Position numbers and translations under genes: made by a program | Part shown: piece by piece, positions 7,809 through 14,247 of the stretch | Layout of the letters: each line of letters starts with the position of its first letter | How positions within the stretch are numbered: position 1 is the first letter of the stretch | Notes under the pieces: model-generated | What the model saw: only the letters and a program-made list of their open reading frames with translations | The model's database searches: none | Told to the model about the DNA's origin: nothing | From: Bacteroidales bacterium | GTDB taxonomy: Bacteria > Bacteroidota > Bacteroidia > Bacteroidales > UBA932 | DNA length: 21,853 bases | Assembly (NCBI GenBank): GCA_009784635.1 | Contig: WRBG01000012.1 | Location: 1-21,853 of the forward strand | Reading direction: 5' to 3'

Positions 7809-8255
7809 TTAGATTTTAGTCGCCGTTCCCTCTTGGGCCTCAATGGCTGCAATGGCCGCTTTGGAAAAAGCATGGGCCGTAACGTTCATCTTAACGGAAA
7901 GGACTCCGTTCCCCAAAATCTTCACACGGTCATTTTTGGATATCAATCCCGACTCGATTAAGGTTTCGACCGTAATCTCGGTCGCTCCGTTTTTCTCGTG
8001 TAAAGCCTGCAATGCGGAAATATTAATGGCCTTATATTCAACTCTATTTATATTGTTAAAGCCAAATTTGGGCAGACGGCGCTGCAAGGGCATTTGCCCC
8101 CCTTCAAAGCCAAGCTTGCGGGAGTAACCCGAACGGGACTGGGCGCCTTTATGCCCGCGCGTAGAAGTGCCCCCGTGTCCGGAACCTTCTCCACGTCCGA
8201 TTCGTTTTTCCCGATTTATAGCACCCGCTGAGGGTTTTAAGTTATGTAGCTTCAT
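7809..8255 (-). CDS. rplO: 50S ribosomal protein L15
   Basis: L15 is a late-assembling 50S protein. It has an extended basic N-terminal part with the Gly-rich signature RIGRGEGSGHGGTSTRGHKG (residues about 19-38), then GFEGGQMPLQRRLPKFGF, and a compact C-terminal domain with VKILGNGVL. Length 148 is normal. It stands between rpmD and secY, the canonical spc-operon order. Confidence 0.98.
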   Translation of the reverse strand: MKLHNLKPSAGAINREKRIGRGEGSGHGGTSTRGHKGAQSRSGYSRKLGFEGGQMPLQRRLPKFGFNNINRVEYKAINISALQALHEKNGATEITVETLIESGLISKNDRVKILGNGVLSVKMNVTAHAFSKAAIAAIEAQEGTATKI

Positions 8256-8268
8256 ATCTGTTTCTTTT

Positions 8269-8451
8269 TTAGTTGATTTCTTCCACTTTTACCAAGTGTA
8301 ATACCTTATCTACCATGCCTTTTACCACCGGGGTTACTTCTAATTCCACAAAGTGATTAATCCTGCGGATACCCAAAGACTCCAAACTGGCTATTTGGCG
8401 TTTGGTAGCGCCGTTTTTACTTTTTACCTGTGTAATTTTCCATGTTGCCAT
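8269..8451 (-). CDS. rpmD: 50S ribosomal protein L30
   Basis: L30 is a small two-helix, three-strand 50S protein. The protein MATWKITQVKSKNGATKRQ ... LESLGIRRINHFVELEVTP matches it. An in-frame ATG at 8469 would add MVKEHI and overlap rpsE. I chose the ATG at 8451 because MATWKI is where the family begins, and this leaves a 10-base gap after the rpsE stop. The resulting length, 60, is typical. Confidence 0.93.
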   Translation of the reverse strand: MATWKITQVKSKNGATKRQIASLESLGIRRINHFVELEVTPVVKGMVDKVLHLVKVEEIN

Positions 8452-8461
8452 AATATGCTCC

Positions 8462-8980
8462 TTAACCATTAAATACTTTATTCATAGGAACTCCGCGTAC
8501 GCCGGCCACCATGTAGGCATCCCGCATTTCCAACAAGGCGTGTACTGTGGCCTTTACCAAGTTGTGGGGATTGGACGACCCTTTGGACTTGGCCAATACG
8601 TCCTGTATCCCCGCGCTCTCAAATACCGCACGCATGGCGCCTCCTGCCTTTACCCCCGTACCGGGAGCCGCAGGCTTCATGAACACGCGGGCGCCGCCAA
8701 ACTTGGCCTCCTGCTCATGGGGAATCGTGCGCTTGTTTAGGGGAACCTTCACCAAATTCTTTTTGGCGTCTTCAATGCCCTTGGAGATGGCAGAGGTTAC
8801 TTCGCCGGCTTTACCCAAACCGTAACCTACTATTCCGTTCTCGTCGCCCACCACCACAATGGCGGCAAAGCTAAAGTGACGTCCTCCTTTTGTTACCTTT
8901 GTAACCCGCTGGACTGCTACTAATTTGTCTTTTAATTCAAGATCGGTTGTCTTTACTTTTTTAATATTTGTGTTTGCCAT
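8462..8980 (-). CDS. rpsE: 30S ribosomal protein S5
   Basis: S5 lies near the mRNA entry site and affects decoding fidelity. The N-terminal double-stranded RNA-binding domain is present (RVTKVTKGGRHFSFAAIVVV, then GIVGYGLGKAGEV), followed by the S5 C-terminal domain with APGTGVKAGGAMRAVFESAG and SSNPHNLVKAT. Length 172 is typical for the phylum. It comes 12 bases after rplR. Confidence 0.98.
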   Translation of the reverse strand: MANTNIKKVKTTDLELKDKLVAVQRVTKVTKGGRHFSFAAIVVVGDENGIVGYGLGKAGEVTSAISKGIEDAKKNLVKVPLNKRTIPHEQEAKFGGARVFMKPAAPGTGVKAGGAMRAVFESAGIQDVLAKSKGSSNPHNLVKATVHALLEMRDAYMVAGVRGVPMNKVFNG

Positions 8981-8992
8981 ACTTTTGTGCCT

Positions 8993-9355
8993 TTAGAATG
9001 TAAGACCACCTTCGCGGGCGGCGTCTGCTAAACTTTTTACCTGACCATGATACAAATATCCTCCGCGGTCAAAAGCCACTCGGGAGATTCCTTTTTCGAG
9101 GGCGCGTTCGGCGGCTAACTTGCCTACCAATTGGGCCACTTCGACTCTGGCTTTGCCTTTTACGGCTTCTACCAAACCTTTATCTGCGGACGAAGCCGAA
9201 GCAAGGGTTATGCCCGCCGCATCGTCAATCAGTTGTACATATATCTGTTTGTTGCTCCTGTAAACGGCCATTCTGGGGCGTTCGGACGTACCGGATATAC
9301 GTTTGCGTATACGGTATTGAATACGTTGTCTTCTTTCTATTCTACTCATTGCCAT
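8993..9355 (-). CDS. rplR: 50S ribosomal protein L18
   Basis: L18 binds 5S rRNA together with L5 and attaches it to the 50S central protuberance. Marks are RKRISGTSERPRMAVYRSNK, IYVQLIDDAAG and the C-terminal VAFDRGGYLYHGQVKSLAD. The start could be the ATG at 9355 (MAMSR) or the second ATG at 9349 (MSRIERR); the difference is two residues. Length about 118-120 is normal. Confidence 0.97.
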   Translation of the reverse strand: MAMSRIERRQRIQYRIRKRISGTSERPRMAVYRSNKQIYVQLIDDAAGITLASASSADKGLVEAVKGKARVEVAQLVGKLAAERALEKGISRVAFDRGGYLYHGQVKSLADAAREGGLTF

Positions 9356-9369
9356 AACAAATCCTCCTA

Positions 9370-9930
9370 TTATTTAGAACTTGCCGATTTACCGGCTTTA
9401 CGACGAAGTTTTTCGCCAACAAACTTAATACCTTTTCCTTTATACGGCTCGGGCTTGCGCAGCGAGCGAACCTTGGCGGCCACCATACCCAACAATTGCT
9501 TGTCGTGGCTTTTGAGGGTTAAAACCGGATTGGCTCCTTTTTTGAAGACTTCCGCAGTAGCCGTAATTTCGGGGGGCAAAAGCAGATGTATATCGTGGGC
9601 ATAGCCCAAGTTGAACTCCAAAACTTGACCTTTGGCCTCTACGCGATAACCCACGCCCACCAATTCCTGCTTGGTGGTAAATCCGGTAGAAACGCCCACA
9701 ACCATATTGTTAATCAAGGCGCGGTACAAACCGTGCATAGACCGGTGGCGGGGCTGGTCGGTGGGACGACTTACTTTAATTTCAGTTCCCTCCACGGTAA
9801 CGCTGATATCCGGGTCCACCTTTTGGGACAAGGTACCGAGGGGGCCTTTAACCGTAACCACATTGGCAGCGTCTACCCTAAAGGTAACTCCTAGCGGCAG
9901 GTTTACAGGTGATTTTCCTATTCGTGACAT
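9370..9930 (-). CDS. rplF: 50S ribosomal protein L6
   Basis: L6 is a two-domain protein at the base of the L7/L12 stalk, near the sarcin-ricin loop. It begins MSRIGKSPVNLPLGV, contains VTVKGPLGTLSQKVDPDI in the first domain and LVGVGYRVEAKGQVLEFNLG in the second. It ends with the signature PEPYKGKGIKFVGEKLRRKAGK. Length 186 is normal. Confidence 0.98.
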   Translation of the reverse strand: MSRIGKSPVNLPLGVTFRVDAANVVTVKGPLGTLSQKVDPDISVTVEGTEIKVSRPTDQPRHRSMHGLYRALINNMVVGVSTGFTTKQELVGVGYRVEAKGQVLEFNLGYAHDIHLLLPPEITATAEVFKKGANPVLTLKSHDKQLLGMVAAKVRSLRKPEPYKGKGIKFVGEKLRRKAGKSASSK

Positions 9931-9942
9931 GTTGTTGATTGA

Positions 9943-10338
9943 TTAATGTACGTAACATATTACTTCGCCGCCCACGTTAAGGTCTTTAGCCTCTTTGTCG
10001 GTAACTATCCCCTTGGAGGTAGACAGAACGGCAATGCCCAAACCGTTCAACACGCGGGGGAGTTTGTCCACTCCGGCATAACGGCGTAATCCCGGGGAAC
10101 TTACACGCTCTAAACGCTTGATTGCAGGACGCTTGGTCTCCGGATGATACTTGAGGGCTATTTTAATGGTGTTGAAAGGCTGGCCATCTATGAGCTTATA
10201 GCTGAGGATATAGCCTTTTTCGTGCAAGATGCGGGTAAGCTCCTGCTTCATTTTGGACGCGGGAATTTCCACCACCTTGTGTCCGGCGGCTACCGCGTTT
10301 CGAATCCTTGTCAGAAAGTCTGCTATTGGATCAGTCAT
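9943..10338 (-). CDS. rpsH: 30S ribosomal protein S8
   Basis: S8 binds the central domain of 16S rRNA and in E. coli represses the spc operon by binding a mimic in its mRNA. The protein begins MTDPIADFLTRIRNAVAAGH and ends with GIAVLSTSKGIVTDKEAK and GGEVICYVH, all family hallmarks. Length 131 is normal. The 76-base gap before it (10339-10414) is the widest inside the ribosomal block; it contains a short GC-rich stretch but no convincing promoter or small gene. Confidence 0.97.
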   Translation of the reverse strand: MTDPIADFLTRIRNAVAAGHKVVEIPASKMKQELTRILHEKGYILSYKLIDGQPFNTIKIALKYHPETKRPAIKRLERVSSPGLRRYAGVDKLPRVLNGLGIAVLSTSKGIVTDKEAKDLNVGGEVICYVH

Positions 10339-10414
10339 GATAATTTTGTTTTAGTTGTTAATTCGGCGCCCGCATGAGACGCCCGATATCCAATAAATTA
10401 TATAATGTTGCTTT

Positions 10415-10684
10415 TTACCAAGAAGCTTTGCGTACGCCGGGAATCAGACCATGGCTCGCCATCTCGCGGAACTGAATCCGGCTGATGCCAAAGATACGCA
10501 TGTATCCCTTGGGCCGGCCGGTGATTGAACAGCGATTGTGCAGGCGAACGGGGCTGGAGTTTTTGGGCAGTTTTTGTAAAGCCTGCCAATCTCCGGCCTC
10601 CTTCAAAGCCTTTCTCTTCTCGGCATATTTGGCGCACATTTTTGCGCGTTTTACTTCGCGCGCTTTCATCGATTCTTTTGCCAT
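10415..10684 (-). CDS. rpsN: 30S ribosomal protein S14 (zinc-free type)
   Basis: S14 is a 30S head protein. The sequence has MAKESMKAREVKRAKM at the start and the signature LHNRCSITGRPKGYMRIFGI near the C-terminus, ending SHGLIPGVRKASW. At 89 residues with only isolated cysteines it is the long, zinc-independent form. It lies between rplE and rpsH as expected. Confidence 0.97.
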   Translation of the reverse strand: MAKESMKAREVKRAKMCAKYAEKRKALKEAGDWQALQKLPKNSSPVRLHNRCSITGRPKGYMRIFGISRIQFREMASHGLIPGVRKASW

Positions 10685-10710
10685 TATTTAATGCTCATTA
10701 ACGATTTATA

Positions 10711-11370
10711 TTACTTCTTGATGTTACGGAAAGGCAGTCCGAATTCGCGAAGCAGCGCAAAGGCTTCTTCGTCTTTATCGGTAGAGGTGACAAAAGTCAT
10801 CTCCATTCCAAAGATTTTGGTTATCTTGTCTATGTCAATCTCCGGAAAAATAATTTGTTCCTTGATTCCCAGCGTATAGTTTCCATGACCGTCGAATTTC
10901 TCGGCAATGCCTTTAAAGTCGCGAATACGGGGCAAAGCTATGGAAATCAGCCTATCTAAAAACTCGTACATCTTGGCGGCGCGGAGCGTAACTTTTACGC
11001 CAATCGGCATACCCCGACGCAGCTTAAAGTTTGAAATATCCTTCTTGGAAACCGTCTGCACAGCCTTTTGTCCGGTAATCACAGCCAATTCGCTTTGGGC
11101 AACCTCTATCAGTTTTTTATCGCCGGTAGCCGAGCCTACGCCTTGGTTAACCGTGATTTTAACTAATTTGGGCACTTGCATGGGACTGGTATACCCGAAC
11201 TCTTTAATCAACTTGGGCATAATCTCTTCCCTGTATTTCTTTTGCAAAACGGGAACATACCCTTTTGCCACCACTTGGGCGCCTTGGGGTTTGGCCGCTT
11301 TGGGAACCTTATCTCCGCCCTTGGGCGCTTTGTCCCCACCTTTAGGCGCTTTATCTTTAGTATTTGCCAT
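10711..11370 (-). CDS. rplE: 50S ribosomal protein L5 with N-terminal extension
   Basis: L5 binds 5S rRNA in the central protuberance. The L5 core starts around residue 38 (YVPVLQKKYREEIMPKL) and contains VPKLVKITVNQGVG, FKLRRGMPIGVKVTLR and GIKEQIIFPEID. Before it is a roughly 36-residue Lys/Gly/Pro-rich extension with a heptad copied twice (APKGGDK, APKGGDK) and a decayed third copy (VPKAAK). The start is well supported: the rplX stop and the rplE ATG share a base (TAATG), and there is no Met between the extension and the core. The usual length is about 180-187; this one is 219. Confidence 0.95.
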   Translation of the reverse strand: MANTKDKAPKGGDKAPKGGDKVPKAAKPQGAQVVAKGYVPVLQKKYREEIMPKLIKEFGYTSPMQVPKLVKITVNQGVGSATGDKKLIEVAQSELAVITGQKAVQTVSKKDISNFKLRRGMPIGVKVTLRAAKMYEFLDRLISIALPRIRDFKGIAEKFDGHGNYTLGIKEQIIFPEIDIDKITKIFGMEMTFVTSTDKDEEAFALLREFGLPFRNIKK

Positions 11371-11693
11371 TATTTAATCTCCTCTCCGGATTTTTTTGCG
11401 TAACGAACTAATTTACCTTTATCACTCAGCCGGCGGCCAATGCGGGTCGGCCCGCCTTTGGAAGGGTCTACCACCTGTAAATTAGACAGATGAATAGCTG
11501 CTTCTTGCTTGATAATACCGCCTTGAGGATGTTTTGCATTAGGTTTGGTATGTTTGCTTACCAAGTTAACGCCCTCTACAATAGCGCGGTTTTTGTCTAC
11601 CCGCACTTCTAAAACCTTGCCGGTTTTGCCGCGATCGTCTCCGGCGTTCACAAACACCGTATCGCCTTTCTTTATGTGCAATTTTTTACTCAT
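11370..11693 (-). CDS. rplX: 50S ribosomal protein L24
   Basis: L24 initiates 50S assembly and lies by the exit tunnel. It has a KOW motif near the N-terminus (KKGDTVFVNAGDDRGKTGKV), then AIVEGVNLVSKHTKPNA and QGGIIKQEAAIHLSNL. The frame is open to a TTG at 11699, but the ATG at 11693 gives the family start MSKKLHIKKGD and was chosen. The stop overlaps rplE by one base. Confidence 0.97.
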   Translation of the reverse strand: MSKKLHIKKGDTVFVNAGDDRGKTGKVLEVRVDKNRAIVEGVNLVSKHTKPNAKHPQGGIIKQEAAIHLSNLQVVDPSKGGPTRIGRRLSDKGKLVRYAKKSGEEIK

Positions 11694-11706
11694 AATCAAC
11701 TACATA

Positions 11707-12072
11707 TTAAAGCACCTCGGGCGCTAAGGACACAATTTTCATATAATTATCGCGCAACTCCCGAGCTACGGGGCCAAAAATACGGGTTCCCCGCAGTTCG
11801 CCTTGGCTGCTGAGCAACACACAAGCGTTGTCGTCAAAACGAATATAGGACCCGTCCGAACGGCGAACTTCTTTTTTGGTGCGAACAATCACCGCCCTAG
11901 AAACAGTGCCTTTCTTGGCATCTCCGCCGGGCATGGCGCTCTTAATGGTTACCACTATTTTGTCTCCAATACCTGCGTAACGGCGGCGGGTTCCTCCCAG
12001 CACACGGATACAAAGAACCTCTTTTGCTCCGCTGTTATCGGCCACCAATAAACGTGATTCTTGCTGTATCAT
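11707..12072 (-). CDS. rplN: 50S ribosomal protein L14
   Basis: L14 is a beta-barrel protein at the subunit interface that binds 23S rRNA and helps bridge to 16S. The signature MIQQESRLLVADNSGAKEV opens the protein, followed by IRVLGGTRRRYAGIGD and RRSDGSYIRFDDNACVLL. Length 121 is typical. It follows rpsQ with two bases between them. Confidence 0.98.
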   Translation of the reverse strand: MIQQESRLLVADNSGAKEVLCIRVLGGTRRRYAGIGDKIVVTIKSAMPGGDAKKGTVSRAVIVRTKKEVRRSDGSYIRFDDNACVLLSSQGELRGTRIFGPVARELRDNYMKIVSLAPEVL

Positions 12073-12074
12073 GG

Positions 12075-12329
12075 CTATTTAACTTTTTCTACGATTTCTA
12101 CTAACCTCCAGCACTTGTTTTTGCTCAGAGGCCGGGTTTCCATTATGCGGACGGTATCGCCCTCGCTGCATTCGTTTTTCTCGTCATGAGCAACGAATCG
12201 GGTGGTTTTATTTACGAACTTGCCGTAAATAGGATGTTTCACTTTACGTCTTACGGCAACCACAACGGACTTCTCCATTTTGTTGCTGACCACCGTTCCT
12301 ATTCTTTCTTTACGAAGATTCCTTTCCAT
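12075..12329 (-). CDS. rpsQ: 30S ribosomal protein S17
   Basis: S17 is an OB-fold protein binding 16S rRNA in the 30S body. It begins MERNLRKERIGTVVSNKMEK, the form usual in Bacteroidetes, and contains KHPIYGKFVNKTTRFVAHDE and GDTVRIMETRPLSK. Length 84 is normal. Its first 20 bases overlap the 3' end of rpmC. Confidence 0.97.
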   Translation of the reverse strand: MERNLRKERIGTVVSNKMEKSVVVAVRRKVKHPIYGKFVNKTTRFVAHDEKNECSEGDTVRIMETRPLSKNKCWRLVEIVEKVK

Positions 12330-12540
12330 GAACGATTACTTTTTTGTCCTGCTTAGATTCGATTTCACTTAACACAGTAAGCATGCGGGCAATATTGCGG
12401 CGTGCTTTCTTTAACTTCGACATGTCGTCGAGTGGGGAGACGGCGTGGGTCATACGCAGACGGGCAAGGCTCGTCTTCTCGGTCTCGATGCGCTCACGCA
12501 GGTCTTTGGCGGATAATTCTCTTATTTCGGGTGTTTTCAT
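12310..12540 (-). CDS. rpmC: 50S ribosomal protein L29
   Basis: L29 is a small helical protein at the exit tunnel. The coiled two-helix pattern is clear: EIRELSAKDLRERIETEKTS and KLKKARRNIARMLTVLSE. The family in this phylum is about 65 residues; here about ten extra residues (VIVHGKESS and neighbours) are encoded by the stretch leading into and overlapping the start of rpsQ. I infer that an original stop was lost. It follows rplP after 14 bases. Confidence 0.95.
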   Translation of the reverse strand: MKTPEIRELSAKDLRERIETEKTSLARLRMTHAVSPLDDMSKLKKARRNIARMLTVLSEIESKQDKKVIVHGKESS

Positions 12541-12554
12541 TTGACTACATTGTT

Positions 12555-12974
12555 TTATTCTGCATAATCTCTACGTATCACAAACTTGGTGACCACGGGT
12601 AGTTTTTGTGCACCCAAACGAAGGGCCTCTTGGGCCACTTCCAAAGGAACACCTTCAGCTTCAATAATAATACGACCGGGAGTTACCGGACATACGAATC
12701 CCTCGGGAGCGCCTTTACCTTTACCCATACGCACTTCTGCGGGTTTTTTGGTAAACGGCTTGTCGGGGAACACGCGAATCCAGATTTGGCCCTCACGCTT
12801 CATGTAACGTACTACAGCCTGACGGGCAGCCTCAATCTGTTGGCCGGTCAGCCAGCAAGATTCTGTGGTCTTAATCCCAAATGAGCCGAAAGACAATTGA
12901 TTACCTCGCTGGGCAATCCCCTTCATACGGCCTTTTTGCTGCCTCCTAAACTTGGTTTTTTTTGGTTGTAACAT
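12555..12974 (-). CDS. rplP: 50S ribosomal protein L16; first gene of the block
   Basis: L16 organises the A-site region of the 50S subunit. It starts MLQPKKTKFRRQQKGRMKG and has the family signatures GNQLSFGSFGIKTTESCWL, IWIRVFPDKPFTKKPAEVRM, GKGKGAPEGFV and RIIIEAEGV. Length 139 is normal. In almost all bacteria rpsC lies directly upstream, but here the next gene is an M19 dipeptidase 184 bases away, and a promoter sits in the gap. Confidence 0.98.
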   Translation of the reverse strand: MLQPKKTKFRRQQKGRMKGIAQRGNQLSFGSFGIKTTESCWLTGQQIEAARQAVVRYMKREGQIWIRVFPDKPFTKKPAEVRMGKGKGAPEGFVCPVTPGRIIIEAEGVPLEVAQEALRLGAQKLPVVTKFVIRRDYAE

Positions 12975-13099
12975 TTGTTTTGTTTAACGTGTAACAATAA
13001 CGTAAATATTTTATTTTTTGCTTTGGTGCTGTGGTAAGAACTCTGCAATATGCTGTATTTCAGCGCACTAAATCTTCATCTTCAACAAATTGCGGGTTG

Positions 13100-13130
13100 C
13101 AAAGTTATACTATTATTTCTGAGATACAAA
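13100..13130 (-). promoter_or_regulatory. promoter of the rplP-rplQ transcript
   Basis: On the minus strand TTTG (13127-13130) and TAACTTTG (13100-13107) are separated by 19 bases, matching the Bacteroidetes -33 TTTG and -7 TAnnTTTG boxes. Transcription would start near 13093, leaving a leader of about 120 bases before rplP. That is long enough for a regulatory structure, but I see only a weak GCTG/CAGC hairpin in it. Confidence 0.72.
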
Positions 13131-13158
13131 AATTTATCCACATTTTTTCCACTTTTTG

Positions 13159-14223
13159 TCAAAATTCCCTCCTCTGCACCCGGTCCATCATGCGCATTGT
13201 GTTGCCGCCCCATATCTTAGCGATTTGGTCGTGGGTATATCCCCGCCGCAGGAGTTCAACCGTAATATTCTTCATCTCCCCCATGTTGCTGCAACCCGCT
13301 ACCCCGCCTCCGCCGTCAAAATCGGAGCCGATTCCCACGTAATCAATACCCACTAATTTGACGACGTGGTCAATATGGTCTACAATGTGCGTAACATTAA
13401 CCTCTTCTCTGGGCTGCGAAGAGAGGAAAAAACCGGCGATACCCACTTGAATCATTCCGCCTTTGGCGGCAATGGCCACAATTTCTTCATCGGTTACATT
13501 GCGCGTACTGTTAAAGAGGGATGAGACTCCTGTATGGCTCGACATAATGGGATAGTCGCTTAGAGCGGCGGCCTCCAAGACGCTCGCTTTGGAAGCATGA
13601 GATACATCTATCATCATGCCCAAACGATTCATCTCTTTAACCACTTCCCTGCCAAAAGGAGAGAGGCCGCCATGTAGTTGAATCGTGTCGCGATGAGAGT
13701 CGCAAATGTCGTTGTTGCCATTATGACAAAGGGTCATAATCTGTACGCCCAAGTCGGAAAAATATTGCAATTTAGAGAGGTCGGTGCCTATGCAATAGCC
13801 ATTTTCTATCGCCAGCACCATGGCAGAGCGTCCATCTTGTTTGATGCGCCGCATATCGTCTGTATGGTAAGCAATCTCTGCCTCTTGAGCATGTTCCCGA
13901 ACATAATCTTGCAGTCCTCTTATTTGGAGGTCTACATTTTCAAACGCGCTCTGACGCCCTTCTTCTGTACGCGGGCCTTGCGAGACAAATGCGGCAAAAA
14001 AGGCTACGTCTAACCGCCCTTCTTTCATCATCGGAAAAGAGACCTGTCCGGGCCCTCTGGTGGGACGGTTGGGGAAATTGATTCTTAAAGAGGTGTCGTT
14101 GTGCGTATCTATGGATACAAAGGTATTGTGCAGCGAATCGGCAACAGCCATCAGACGCTCGTCCTGTCCCTTTAGGATGAACACCAAAAAGGAACAAAGG
14201 GTAAATAGAGTAAATCGTTTCAT
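13159..14223 (-). CDS. membrane dipeptidase, M19 family, exported
   Basis: This is a binuclear-zinc dipeptidase of the renal-dipeptidase type, which cleaves dipeptides, including some with a D-residue at the second position. The N-terminus MKRFTLFTLCSFLVFILKGQ is a signal peptide, so it acts in the periplasm or at the surface. The metal ligands appear at His41 and Asp43 (DTHND), the bridging Glu140 (AIENG), His209 (DVSHAS) and His230 (SSHTG); GIGSDFDGG near the C-terminus is the conserved substrate loop. Length 354 is normal. It follows the S10 carboxypeptidase gene after 24 bases, so the two are probably one operon. No clear terminator lies between it and the ribosomal promoter. Confidence 0.92.
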   Translation of the reverse strand: MKRFTLFTLCSFLVFILKGQDERLMAVADSLHNTFVSIDTHNDTSLRINFPNRPTRGPGQVSFPMMKEGRLDVAFFAAFVSQGPRTEEGRQSAFENVDLQIRGLQDYVREHAQEAEIAYHTDDMRRIKQDGRSAMVLAIENGYCIGTDLSKLQYFSDLGVQIMTLCHNGNNDICDSHRDTIQLHGGLSPFGREVVKEMNRLGMMIDVSHASKASVLEAAALSDYPIMSSHTGVSSLFNSTRNVTDEEIVAIAAKGGMIQVGIAGFFLSSQPREEVNVTHIVDHIDHVVKLVGIDYVGIGSDFDGGGGVAGCSNMGEMKNITVELLRRGYTHDQIAKIWGGNTMRMMDRVQRREF

Positions 14224-14247
14224 ATTGATTATGGGTTAAAATGTTTG

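Noticed and set aside
8452..8469. Longer L30 start at 8469
   Set aside because: Adds MVKEHI, not found in the family, and would overlap rpsE; the ATG at 8451 fits better.
9131..9604. Plus-strand ORF of 157 codons
   Set aside because: Antisense to rplR and rplF; a shadow of two certain genes.
10339..10414. Internal promoter or small gene between rpsN and rpsH
   Set aside because: No TAnnTTTG box and no ORF beyond a few codons; only a short GC-rich segment.
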